Assembly (NCBI GenBank): GCA_964570865.1
Contig: CAZMZM010000013.1
Location: 1 to 49,329 of the forward strand
Source: WGAL01 sp964570865
GTDB lineage: Bacteria; Bacteroidota; Ignavibacteria; Ignavibacteriales; Melioribacteraceae
Length of the DNA: 49,329 nucleotides
Direction of reading: 5' to 3'
Part shown: positions 26,391 to 34,623 of the stretch, in pieces
Position numbering within the stretch: the stretch's first letter is position 1
Layout of the letters: the number at the start of each line of letters is the position of its first letter
The notes under the pieces: model-generated
Told to the model about the DNA's origin: nothing
The model's database searches: none
The model's input: the letters and a program-made list of their open reading frames with translations, nothing else
Position numbers and translations under genes: made by a program

Positions 26391-28022
26391 ATGTCAAACG
26401 CATATTTCAAAGTACCGGAACCGATTAATGAACCTATTTTATCGTATGCTCCGGGCACAAAGGAAAGAGCCGAAATAAAAGACGAACTGAAAAAATTACA
26501 AGAAACAGAAATTGAAGTTCCTCTTATTATCGGCGGTAAAGAAGTAAGAACCGGAAAATTAGGGGAGATGGTAGTCCCGCATAATCACTCCAAAGTTTTG
26601 GGGCATTTTCATAAAGCGGGAAAAGAGGAAGTTCAGATGGCTATAGACGCTGCTCTTGCAGCTCGCAAAGAATGGGCTGAAATGCCTTGGGAACAAAGGG
26701 CAGCCGTATTTTTGAAAGCTGCGGACTTACTTGCCGGACCATGGAGAGCAAGATTAAACGCAGCTACAATGTTAGGGCAGTCCAAAACCGTTATGCAGGC
26801 TGAAATCGATTCGGCGTGTGAACTTATTGACTTTTGGCGGTTCAATAGTTTTTACATGGCTGAACTGATGAAGGAACAACCTTACTCACCAAAAGGAATG
26901 TGGAACAGAGTTGAGTACAGAGCGTTGGAAGGTTTTATCTTTGCAGTAACCCCATTTAACTTTACTTCCATTGCAGGTAATTTGCCAACTGCTCCCGCTT
27001 TGGTTGGTAACGTAGTCCTTTGGAAGCCGGCTTCCAGTGCGGTTTATTCTGCCTATCAGCTGATGCTCTTATTCAAAGAAGCCGGTTTCCCCGATGGTGT
27101 TATTAACTTTGTGCCGGGTTCAGGTGCCAGTGTAGGCGGACCTGTTTTAGACAGCCCCGATTTAGCCGGAATTCATTTTACAGGCTCAACTGCAACTTTC
27201 CAAAACATGTGGAAAACCGTTGGAAGCAATATTACAAAAATGAAATACTATCCGAGAATAGTTGGCGAAACCGGCGGAAAAGATTTTATCTTCGTGCACA
27301 ACAAAGCTGATATCGACGGTGTTGTGGTTGCAGCATTGCGTGCCGCTTTCGAATACCAAGGACAGAAGTGTTCCGCCGCTTCCAGAATGTACATGCCAAA
27401 ATCACGTTATGATGAATTCAAAGAAAAGTATGTTGCGGAAGTTTCAAAAATAAAAGTCGGTGACGTTGAGGATTTCTCGAACTTCATGTCGGCAGTTATC
27501 GATAAAGCTGCATTCGATAATATTACAAGCTATATTAAATTTGCTGCAGAGTCCGATGAAGCCGAATTTATTACAGGAGGAAATTATGACGATTCGAAAG
27601 GTTACTTTATTGAACCGACCACAATCGTAACAACAAATCCCAAGTTCAAATCTATGCAGGAAGAAATTTTCGGACCTGTACTGACAATTTATGTTTATGA
27701 TGACGATAAGTTTGATGAAACTCTCGAGTTGTGCGATACAACTTCGCCATACGCTTTGACAGGCGCAATCTGGTCGCAAGACAGACATGTTCTAAACTAT
27801 ATGGAACAGAGATTAAGAAACGCCGCAGGTAACTTCTACATTAACGATAAGCCAACTGCCGCTGTTGTGGGACAACAACCGTTTGGCGGCGGACGCGCTT
27901 CAGGAACAAACGATAAAGCAGGCAGTGCAATGAACTTACTTCGCTGGATGTCGGCACGTACACTTAAGGAAACATTTACTCCTCCTCATGATTGGACTTA
28001 TCCTTTTATGGGTGAAGAATAA
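26391..28022 (+). CDS. pruA: L-glutamate gamma-semialdehyde dehydrogenase (delta-1-pyrroline-5-carboxylate dehydrogenase)
   Basis: Oxidises glutamate semialdehyde to glutamate with NAD+, the second step of proline breakdown. 543 residues, the size of the single-domain group 2 P5CDH enzymes. The cofactor site is PFNFTS and FTGSTATF, the general base Glu lies in GETGGKDF, and the nucleophile Cys lies in YQGQKCSAASR. The EEIFGP and PFGGGRASGTNDKAGS segments are the P5CDH signatures. An AAAGGAG site precedes the ATG. A leader of about 100 nt carries a TATATTTTG string near 26288. A strong terminator follows, so it is probably its own transcription unit. A proline dehydrogenase gene is not in the window. 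Confidence 0.96.
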   Translation: MSNAYFKVPEPINEPILSYAPGTKERAEIKDELKKLQETEIEVPLIIGGKEVRTGKLGEMVVPHNHSKVLGHFHKAGKEEVQMAIDAALAARKEWAEMPWEQRAAVFLKAADLLAGPWRARLNAATMLGQSKTVMQAEIDSACELIDFWRFNSFYMAELMKEQPYSPKGMWNRVEYRALEGFIFAVTPFNFTSIAGNLPTAPALVGNVVLWKPASSAVYSAYQLMLLFKEAGFPDGVINFVPGSGASVGGPVLDSPDLAGIHFTGSTATFQNMWKTVGSNITKMKYYPRIVGETGGKDFIFVHNKADIDGVVVAALRAAFEYQGQKCSAASRMYMPKSRYDEFKEKYVAEVSKIKVGDVEDFSNFMSAVIDKAAFDNITSYIKFAAESDEAEFITGGNYDDSKGYFIEPTTIVTTNPKFKSMQEEIFGPVLTIYVYDDDKFDETLELCDTTSPYALTGAIWSQDRHVLNYMEQRLRNAAGNFYINDKPTAAVVGQQPFGGGRASGTNDKAGSAMNLLRWMSARTLKETFTPPHDWTYPFMGEE

Positions 28023-28084
28023 GATATGAAAATGTTAGAGCGGTAATTTATTTACTTGCTCTTTATTATTTTTCAACATAAATT

Positions 28085-28125
28085 AAATCCGTATCGAATT
28101 TCTATTTCGGTACGGATTTTTTATT
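28085..28125 (+). terminator. rho-independent terminator after pruA
   Basis: AATCCGTATCGAA (28086-28098) pairs with TTCGGTACGGATT (28106-28118): a 13-bp stem with one G-U pair and a 7-nt loop, followed by a T-rich tail TTTTATTTAT. It lies 64 nt after the pruA stop and 17 nt before the next start codon. Confidence 0.88.
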
Positions 28126-28141
28126 TATCGTGAGGTAAAAA

Positions 28142-28606
28142 ATGTCGCGAAAGAAAAGTTGGATTGAAAAATTAAAGAATAATAAAGATTTACCCAAGAT
28201 TGTTACGCTGGAAGGGAAGCAAGCCAAACAATGGGGAGGGGGAACTATGGTAGTTCCGGCGCCGATGGAAGTTTACGAGATAATGAGTTATCCGAAGTCG
28301 GGGGAATTACTAACACTTAGCCGTATCAGAGAAATATTAGCCGAAAAGCACGGAACTACAACGGCATGTCCCTTAACAACAGGTATTTTTGCTTGGATTT
28401 CGGCTAATGCATCGGAAGAAATGATGACAAGCGGTAAAGGCTCAGGCATTGCCTGGTGGCGTACTCTAAAAGGAAAAGGGGAATTAAATCCCAAATATCC
28501 CGGACATATATTAAAGCAACGAGACTTGTTAATTAAAGAAGGTTTCACTGTTTTTCCGAAAGGAGATAATTTTTTTGTATCCGATTATGAAAAATATCTT
28601 ATTTGA
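28142..28606 (+). CDS. MGMT-family (alkyltransferase-like) protein
   Basis: A 154-residue basic protein. The stretch AEKHGTTTACPLTTGIF followed by WWRTLKGKGELNPKYPGHILKQRDLL matches the pattern of a family usually annotated MGMT-family, distantly related to O6-alkylguanine-DNA alkyltransferases. The usual PCHRV active-site motif is absent; a Cys is present in TACPLT. It could bind DNA like alkyltransferase-like proteins, but this is not shown. It stands alone between the pruA terminator and dapF. Confidence 0.6.
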   Translation: MSRKKSWIEKLKNNKDLPKIVTLEGKQAKQWGGGTMVVPAPMEVYEIMSYPKSGELLTLSRIREILAEKHGTTTACPLTTGIFAWISANASEEMMTSGKGSGIAWWRTLKGKGELNPKYPGHILKQRDLLIKEGFTVFPKGDNFFVSDYEKYLI

Positions 28607-28645
28607 TATTTTTGTTTTTAGTTTGATGTTTCGGCATACTCTCGC

Positions 28646-28666
28646 TTTGAAATTTAAAATTTCAAA
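28646..28666. repeat. perfect 21-nt palindromic repeat between MGMT-like gene and dapF
   Basis: TTTGAAATTT and AAATTTCAAA are exact reverse complements around a single central A. The T run that would make it a terminator is on the wrong side for the upstream gene (A run follows on the plus strand). It may be an operator or chance in AT-rich DNA. Confidence 0.4.
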
Positions 28667-28736
28667 AAAATATGATGATTTTATTCTTATTTTTCAAACT
28701 TCAATTAATAATTAAAGACAGATTTTAAAGAAACTA

Positions 28737-29591
28737 TTGGAATATCGGTTTACCAAATTGTCCGGAGCCGGGAACGATTTTATTCTGTTTGACGGAATAA
28801 ATAATAAAGTCCCGGCGCTTACTCCGAAATTGATTCGGAAACTTTGCTTGCGAGGATTAGGAATCGGTGCCGACGGAGTTTTGGTCGTACGTCCCTCCGA
28901 CAAATTCGATTATGAACTATCCTATTATAACTCTGACGGATCAAGCGGAATGCTTTGTGCCAACGGGGCGCGTTCTTCATTAATATATGCCAAGCAAAAT
29001 CTCAAATTAAAATCGGAAAAGATTTCGTTTGGATGTTGCGGCAATAGTTATTCCGGTATTGCACTCGATAAGGATGAAGCGGTATTTTATCTTCCCGATT
29101 TGGCTCATGGGGAAAAAATCAGCATTGAGTTAAACGGAAAAAAATTAACGCTCTATTTTGCAAATTCGGGAGCGCCTCAAGTTGTTGCAGACTTTGGCGA
29201 ACTAAAAAAAAATGAATTGGTCGGAAAGCAGACTTTCGATAATTTTAAGTTTTCCGATTTAGCTCGGTCGATTAGAAACCACAAAGCATTTACACCGGAT
29301 GGAGTAAATGTGAACGTTATTACGGATGAATCAGGGGTAATCAAAATTCGTTCGTTCGAGCGAGGAATTGAAGGTGAAACTTTGGCCTGCGGAACCGGTA
29401 TTATTGCGGCGGCAATGTTTCTTTCGGATATTACCGGTGCTGACTCTCCGATTGAAATTATCTCGAAGAGCGGGAAAAAATTCATCATTAATTTTAGAAA
29501 AAATTTAGCTAATTTTGAAGATGTTTCTTTAAGAAGTCATGCACAGATAATTTTTAACGGATATATAAATTTAAGGAGTATAAATGAGTAA
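28737..29591 (+). CDS. dapF: diaminopimelate epimerase
   Basis: Converts LL- to meso-diaminopimelate for lysine and peptidoglycan synthesis. 284 residues. The N-terminus FTKLSGAGNDFILFDG is diagnostic, and the two catalytic Cys lie in MLCANGARS and ETLACGTGI. The first is usually MCGNG, so this is a mild variant. The only start that gives the family N-terminus is TTG at 28737; no ATG lies upstream in frame. The 3' end overlaps the next gene by 8 nt. Confidence 0.93.
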   Translation: MEYRFTKLSGAGNDFILFDGINNKVPALTPKLIRKLCLRGLGIGADGVLVVRPSDKFDYELSYYNSDGSSGMLCANGARSSLIYAKQNLKLKSEKISFGCCGNSYSGIALDKDEAVFYLPDLAHGEKISIELNGKKLTLYFANSGAPQVVADFGELKKNELVGKQTFDNFKFSDLARSIRNHKAFTPDGVNVNVITDESGVIKIRSFERGIEGETLACGTGIIAAAMFLSDITGADSPIEIISKSGKKFIINFRKNLANFEDVSLRSHAQIIFNGYINLRSINE

Positions 29592-29880
29592 CATAATTTT
29601 TCAAATCAAGTACAAAATTGATCATGAACAGAGAGAAGAATATCTTAAAGTTGTAGGGGAATTAAAATCCCAGATAAAGGCTGAAGGATTGTTAAGTTAC
29701 GACATCTATGAACTAAAAAAAGGGAATGAATTTTGTGAGTTGTTCGTTTTTGAAAATGAGGAAGCATACGAAAATTACGATGACTCGGATGAAATGATTT
29801 CTCTTCTAATGGATAAACTTTCCTCTATGATTGTGGAAGGTTCAATGGAATATTTTACTTACACTAAAATTTCAGAATAA
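29584..29880 (+). CDS. small ABM/dimeric alpha-beta barrel protein
   Basis: A 98-residue protein with the antibiotic-biosynthesis-monooxygenase-like pattern: strand, helix (EQREEYLKVVGELKSQI), strand SYDIYEL, strand CELFVFENEEAYENYD, and a final strand MEYFTYTKI. This is a ferredoxin-like dimeric fold. The His and Trp residues found in heme-degrading relatives are not evident, so the activity is unknown. It overlaps dapF by 8 nt and precedes the PHP gene by 2 nt, so it belongs to a dapF-ABM-PHP operon. Confidence 0.7.
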   Translation: MSNIIFQIKYKIDHEQREEYLKVVGELKSQIKAEGLLSYDIYELKKGNEFCELFVFENEEAYENYDDSDEMISLLMDKLSSMIVEGSMEYFTYTKISE

Positions 29881-29882
29881 AT

Positions 29883-30932
29883 ATGTTCGAGTATGTCGGC
29901 TCAATACATATTCATTCAATTTTTTCCGACGGTACCGGTAATCCGAAAGATATTGCCGAAATAGCTGCTGATGTAGGACTTGACTATATCATTATGACTG
30001 ATCATAACACTTTGCGCGCCAAAGACGAAGGCTATGAACGCTGGTACAACGACACTTTAATGTTGGTAGGAGTTGAAATTAATGACAGAGAAATTAAAAA
30101 TCATTATTTGGCTTTTGGAATTGACGAAGCTCCTTCGACACGAATGTCTGCAAAGGAATATGTTCATCTTGTTAAGGAATCGGGCGGAATCGGGTTTGTT
30201 GCCCACCCGCACGAAAAGCGACACTCGATGAAAGAGCATCCTCCTTTTCCATGGACTGAATGGGATATTAAAGAGTTTACCGGAATTGAAATCTGGAACC
30301 ACATGTCGGAATGGATGGAAGGGTTAACGGATGAAAACAAGTATAACAGATTTGTTCATCCTCTTCGTTCAATACAATCCCCATCTGCTGAAACCTTGAA
30401 GAAGTGGGACGAACTTAATTTGGAGCGGCGTGTTGTGGGCATCGGAGGAATTGACGCGCATGCGCACGCAGTAAACTTGCTCGGATTTTTTGAAGTGGAA
30501 GTTTTTCCTTACAAGGTATTGTTTAAGTCAATTCGTACTCACATACTTCTTGATAGACCTATAAAAAAAGATGATTCGGAACATCGTCTTCTTAAAACAA
30601 AGAAAAAGATTTACGGAGCTTTGGAGAAGGGGCGTTGCTTTGTCTCAAACTATTATAGAGGCGACGCGAAAGGATTCAGGTTTTTTGCCGAATCGGCAGG
30701 TAATATTTATCAGATGGGAGATAATGTATCTGATGGAAATGAGGTAACTTTACGGGCAATTTCTCCGGCTGATGATTCGTTGATCAGGATAATTAAAAAT
30801 GGAGAAACCTTTGCCGAACACTTAGGTCCCGATTTTGAAATAAAAGTTACACAACCCGGAGTTTACCGCATTGAAGTTTACCGTGAAAATTCCGCATGGA
30901 TTTTCTCAAATCATATTAGGATAGGTTTGTAG
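29883..30932 (+). CDS. PHP-domain metallohydrolase (CehA/McbA-like)
   Basis: A 349-residue protein. The PHP metal site is visible: HIHSIFSDG near residue 10, MTDHNTL near residue 39, FVAHPHEKRHS near residue 100 and GGIDAHAHAV near residue 197. The last 80 residues form a beta-rich domain (RAISPADDSLIRIIKNGE, PGVYRIEVYREN), as in CehA/McbA-like hydrolases. It has no signal peptide. The likely activity is phosphoesterase or hydrolase; the substrate is unknown. It starts 2 nt after the ABM-like gene. Confidence 0.85.
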   Translation: MFEYVGSIHIHSIFSDGTGNPKDIAEIAADVGLDYIIMTDHNTLRAKDEGYERWYNDTLMLVGVEINDREIKNHYLAFGIDEAPSTRMSAKEYVHLVKESGGIGFVAHPHEKRHSMKEHPPFPWTEWDIKEFTGIEIWNHMSEWMEGLTDENKYNRFVHPLRSIQSPSAETLKKWDELNLERRVVGIGGIDAHAHAVNLLGFFEVEVFPYKVLFKSIRTHILLDRPIKKDDSEHRLLKTKKKIYGALEKGRCFVSNYYRGDAKGFRFFAESAGNIYQMGDNVSDGNEVTLRAISPADDSLIRIIKNGETFAEHLGPDFEIKVTQPGVYRIEVYRENSAWIFSNHIRIGL

Positions 30933-30992
30933 AATTCATTAATTTTCCGAATTAAATTCTAGATTAGCTAAATTAAGAAAGGAATATTTGAA

Positions 30993-31697
30993 ATGCCGCA
31001 GAAGAAGAAAAAAATTACTAAAAAAGAGATGAAAGAAGATAAACTGGTAACTTATTTCTTTGAAACCAAAGAGATGTTGGAGAAATACCAGAAACAGATT
31101 TTAATAGGAACAGCAACATTAATAGTATTAGTAGTTGCAGCAGTTTTGATTCATAATAAGTCTGTTGAAAATGAGCATCAGGCTTCAATAGAGCTCTCTG
31201 CAATTGTTAGTAATTATTCAACTTTCAATTACCAAAAAGCGTTGGAGGGTGATTCGCTGCAAGCAAAACCGGGTTTAATAAAAATTGCCGAAGATTATGG
31301 TTCAACCATTCCGGGTGAAATTTCAAAACTTTTAGCCGGTAATTCTTACTACGCTTTAAGCAAAATTGATTTGGCAAAAAATTACTATGAAGATTACAGC
31401 GGTAATTTAAGCTTGTTTGACGCGGCATCAATCGCAGGCCAATCAGCTTGTTTTGAAGCAAATAAAGATTATGAGCAAGCCGGAAATTTTTATCAATTGG
31501 CCGAAAAATCAGATAAGTTTAATCCTTTGAATGCTGAATATTTAGTGCGTGCAGCAACCGATTATATTAAGCTTGGTAAATACGATATTGCCGAAGAACT
31601 GTTAAACAAGGTTCAGAAAGATTATGCGAGATCAAAAGCGGCAAGAGAAGTTGAACGCTTGCGCGGACTTATAGTTGCTCGTAAAGTTGAAGGATAA
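30993..31697 (+). CDS. membrane-anchored TPR protein (YfgM-like)
   Basis: A 234-residue protein with a Lys-rich cytoplasmic N-terminus, one transmembrane helix (about residues 36-56, ILIGTATLIVLVVAAVLI), and TPR-like repeats to the C-terminus (PGEISKLLAGNSYYALSKIDLAKNYYEDY; YDIAEELLNKVQKDYARSK). The topology matches YfgM, an ancillary SecYEG/chaperone partner. It precedes efp by 48 nt and has an AAAGGA site. Confidence 0.78.
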   Translation: MPQKKKKITKKEMKEDKLVTYFFETKEMLEKYQKQILIGTATLIVLVVAAVLIHNKSVENEHQASIELSAIVSNYSTFNYQKALEGDSLQAKPGLIKIAEDYGSTIPGEISKLLAGNSYYALSKIDLAKNYYEDYSGNLSLFDAASIAGQSACFEANKDYEQAGNFYQLAEKSDKFNPLNAEYLVRAATDYIKLGKYDIAEELLNKVQKDYARSKAAREVERLRGLIVARKVEG

Positions 31698-31745
31698 TAG
31701 ACTTTCTTTTATATAAATTTTTAATAATAAAGTAGAAGGAATAGA

Positions 31746-32312
31746 ATGGCTGATACATCAGATTTCAGAAATGGATTGATCATTAAGTTTAAACACGGGT
31801 TGTACACTATTGTTGAATTTCAACATGTTAAACCGGGAAAAGGTGGAGCATTTGTAAGAACAAAATTAAAAAATCTTCAAACCGGACAGGTACTTGACAA
31901 TACATTTCGCTCAGGCGAATCGGTTGACATTGTTCGTGTGGAAAGAAGAAAATATCAGTTCCTGTATAAAGAAAGTGCCGGTTTTGTGTTAATGGATAAT
32001 GACACGTACGAACAAATAACCGTTACCGAAGATAAAGTCGGCGATGCTAATAAATATCTTAAGGAAGGAATTGAGCTTGAAATATTGGTTGACGATGATG
32101 ATAACATCATAACAATCGAACCTCCGATTTTTGTAGAGTTGGAAGTAGTGGAAACAGAACCCGGATTCAGAGGCGATACAGCTACCAATGCAGTGAAACC
32201 GGCTAAGTTGGAAACAGGCGCTACGGTTAATGTTCCTTTGTTTATTAACGAAGGTGATTTCCTTAAAATTGATACTCGTACCGGACAGTACGTAGAAAGA
32301 ATAAAAAAATAA
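31746..32312 (+). CDS. efp: elongation factor P
   Basis: Ribosome factor that relieves stalling at polyproline. 188 residues, three beta domains. The modification loop reads HVKPGKGGAF with Lys 32 at the tip, so it is of the lysine type rather than the EarP-rhamnosylated arginine type. The C-terminal domain ends GDFLKIDTRTGQYVERIK as usual. No modification enzyme gene (epmA, epmB) is near. It lies 11 nt before accB, an arrangement common in bacteria. Confidence 0.97.
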   Translation: MADTSDFRNGLIIKFKHGLYTIVEFQHVKPGKGGAFVRTKLKNLQTGQVLDNTFRSGESVDIVRVERRKYQFLYKESAGFVLMDNDTYEQITVTEDKVGDANKYLKEGIELEILVDDDDNIITIEPPIFVELEVVETEPGFRGDTATNAVKPAKLETGATVNVPLFINEGDFLKIDTRTGQYVERIKK

Positions 32313-32323
32313 TAAGGCATAAG

Positions 32324-32803
32324 ATGGATTTAGATTTAATAAAAAAATTAATAAAGGTAGTTGAAAAGAGCGAGATAACGGATTTTACAGTTGAAGAAGG
32401 CGAACTTAAGATTTCAATTTCTAAAAAGCAACCCGAAACAAGTTTTGTCTCAATGCCTCAGGTACAAACTCCAGTGGCACCACCAGCGCCTGCTCAAATA
32501 CCGCAGACAAGAGAATCAACTCCTGTTCAAACTACTCCCGCAGATACCGGTGATGATGATAACTTGCACGAAGTTAATTCGCCTATAGTAGGGACGTTTT
32601 ATCGCGCTCCTTCGCCTGATGCCGATCCTTTTGTTAAAGTCGGAGATAAGGTTAGTGTCGGCACAACACTCTGTATTGTTGAGGCTATGAAACTGATGAA
32701 TGAAATTGAATCGGATGTAAACGGGACAATTGTTAAAATATTAATTGATAATGCTACTCCGGTAGAATACAATCAACCGATGTTTCTAATCAAACTCGAT
32801 TAA
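32324..32803 (+). CDS. accB: acetyl-CoA carboxylase biotin carboxyl carrier protein
   Basis: Carries biotin for the first step of fatty acid synthesis. 159 residues: an N-terminal helical region (DLIKKLIKVVEKSEITDF), a Pro/Ala/Gln-rich flexible linker (about 45-85), and the C-terminal biotinyl domain with EAMKLMNEIE carrying the biotinylated Lys. The normal bacterial partner accC follows 17 nt downstream. accA and accD are not in this window. Confidence 0.97.
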   Translation: MDLDLIKKLIKVVEKSEITDFTVEEGELKISISKKQPETSFVSMPQVQTPVAPPAPAQIPQTRESTPVQTTPADTGDDDNLHEVNSPIVGTFYRAPSPDADPFVKVGDKVSVGTTLCIVEAMKLMNEIESDVNGTIVKILIDNATPVEYNQPMFLIKLD

Positions 32804-32820
32804 TTCACAAGGATTGCAAA

Positions 32821-34155
32821 TTGTTTAAGAAAATTTTAATCGCCAATCGAGGCGAAATAGCTTTAAGAATAATTAGAACTTGTAAAGAAATTGGTATTAA
32901 AACGGTTGCGGTTTATTCCGAAGCTGATAAAGACTCTATGCACACAATGTTCGCCGATGAGGCTGTTTGTATCGGACCTGCATCCGGAACGGAAAGTTAT
33001 CTGAAAATCACAAATATTATTTCTGCCGCTTCTGTTACCGGAGCCGAAGCAATTCATCCCGGTTACGGATTTTTAGCTGAGAATGCAGAGTTCTCTGAAA
33101 TTTGTGAAGAATCAAATATTAAGTTTATCGGACCTTCGCCTACAATGATTAACCAAATGGGTGATAAAGCTTTTGCAAAAACTACAATGAAGAAGGTTGG
33201 CGTACCGGTTGTTCCCGGAAGTGACGGCGAAGTTAGCGATATTGAAGAGGCAAAGATAATTGCCAAAGAAGTTGGTTATCCTGTAATGCTTAAAGCATCT
33301 GCAGGAGGCGGCGGGAAAGGTATGAGGATTGTAGAGGAAGAGTCTGAAATTGAAAGAGCTTTTCAAATGGCATCTACCGAAGCGGGAGCAGCGTTCGGTA
33401 ATCCGGCACTTTATCTCGAAAAGTTTATCGAAAATCCGCGCCATGTTGAGATTCAGGTTATGGGTGATAGTTTTGGCAACGTTTATGCTTTCGGCGAACG
33501 TGATTGCTCAATTCAGAGAAGGCACCAGAAATTAATTGAAGAGACTCCTTCCCCAATCGTAACCGAGGATTTACGGGCAAAAATGACTGAAGCCGCAATA
33601 AAAGGGGCTAAAGCCGTTAAATACGAGGGAGCAGGGACAGTCGAATTTTTGGTTGATAAGTATCTTAACTTTTATTTTATTGAAATGAATACCAGGATAC
33701 AAGTTGAACATGCAATTACCGAAGTTGTTCACAATATCGATTTAATTAAAAACCAAATTTTTGTCGCTTCGGGTGAGCCGATTCAGGATATTCCCGATAA
33801 ACCGGTCGGACATTGTTTCGAGTTCAGAATTAATGCCGAAGATCCGGATTTTGATTTCAGACCTTCGCCCGGCAAAATTTCCATGCTTCATTTTCCAGGC
33901 GGTTTTGGAATTCGTAACGATTCTCATGTTTATTCGGGGTATGTAATTCCGCCTTATTACGATTCTCTTCTCGGAAAGCTTGTAGTTTGGGGCGTTGACA
34001 GAAATCATGCTATTGCACGGGCTAAGCGCGCATTTGAAGAATTTTTGATTGAAGGAGTTAAAACAACTATTCCTTTCCATCAGCAAGTTCTTGATAATGA
34101 AGATTTTATTAATTCAAATTATGACACATCATTTATCGATAAAATGCTAAAATAA
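32821..34155 (+). CDS. accC: acetyl-CoA carboxylase biotin carboxylase subunit
   Basis: ATP-dependent carboxylation of the biotin on AccB. 444 residues, normal length. ILIANRGEIALRIIRT at the N-terminus, the glycine-rich ATP loop KASAGGGGKGMR, HVEIQVMGD, ERDCSIQRRHQKLIEE, and EMNTRIQVEHAITE are all present. The start is TTG at 32821 with AAGGA about eight bases before it; the family N-terminus begins exactly there. Co-transcribed with accB, probably also gcvH 16 nt downstream. Confidence 0.97.
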   Translation: MFKKILIANRGEIALRIIRTCKEIGIKTVAVYSEADKDSMHTMFADEAVCIGPASGTESYLKITNIISAASVTGAEAIHPGYGFLAENAEFSEICEESNIKFIGPSPTMINQMGDKAFAKTTMKKVGVPVVPGSDGEVSDIEEAKIIAKEVGYPVMLKASAGGGGKGMRIVEEESEIERAFQMASTEAGAAFGNPALYLEKFIENPRHVEIQVMGDSFGNVYAFGERDCSIQRRHQKLIEETPSPIVTEDLRAKMTEAAIKGAKAVKYEGAGTVEFLVDKYLNFYFIEMNTRIQVEHAITEVVHNIDLIKNQIFVASGEPIQDIPDKPVGHCFEFRINAEDPDFDFRPSPGKISMLHFPGGFGIRNDSHVYSGYVIPPYYDSLLGKLVVWGVDRNHAIARAKRAFEEFLIEGVKTTIPFHQQVLDNEDFINSNYDTSFIDKMLK

Positions 34156-34171
34156 TAATGAGAGGAAAAAA

Positions 34172-34552
34172 ATGAATGTTCCTAAAGAATTAAATTATAC
34201 TACAGACCACGAATGGCTGAAAGTTGACGGTAACTTTGGTTATGTGGGAATTACCGATTATGCTCAGAGTGAACTCGGAGATATAGTATTTATTGACGTT
34301 GATCCCGATTTGGACGAGGTTGTAAAAGACGAACCTTTCGGTACTATCGAAGCGGTTAAAACCGTTAGCGATTTGCTTGCTCCGGTTAGCGGTAAAGTTG
34401 TTGAACTTAATCCGAAACTTGAAGACGAACCTCAGCTTGTTAACACCGATCCGTATGGCGAAGGATGGATTATCAAGATTGAGATTGAAGATTTGGAGAG
34501 TGTAAACACTCTACTTTCCGCAGAAGATTACGCCAAACAAATCGGCGGATAA
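34172..34552 (+). CDS. gcvH: glycine cleavage system H protein
   Basis: Lipoyl carrier that shuttles the aminomethyl group between P, T and L proteins. 126 residues. The lipoylation region reads GTIEAVKTVSDLLAPVSG with the modified Lys in AVKTVSD (usual form SVKAxSD). YTTDHEWLK at the start and DPYGEGWIIKI near the end are typical. gcvT and gcvP are not nearby, so it sits apart from the rest of the system. A clear terminator follows. Confidence 0.95.
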   Translation: MNVPKELNYTTDHEWLKVDGNFGYVGITDYAQSELGDIVFIDVDPDLDEVVKDEPFGTIEAVKTVSDLLAPVSGKVVELNPKLEDEPQLVNTDPYGEGWIIKIEIEDLESVNTLLSAEDYAKQIGG

Positions 34553-34566
34553 TTTTCAGTATTACA

Positions 34567-34607
34567 GGGTACGGTTTGTGCAAAATCGTACCTTATCTAT
34601 TTTTTAC
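34567..34607 (+). terminator. rho-independent terminator after gcvH
   Basis: GGTACGGTTT (34568-34577) pairs with AAATCGTACC (34583-34592): 10 bp with one G-U pair and loop GTGCA. It is followed by TTATCTATTTTTT. It closes the efp-accBC-gcvH unit before guaA. Confidence 0.85.
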
Positions 34608-34623
34608 ATTTCTTATAGCTTAA

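Noticed and set aside
34553..34623. Riboswitch near gcvH or guaA
   Set aside because: The region is a simple terminator; no glycine or purine aptamer core is seen.
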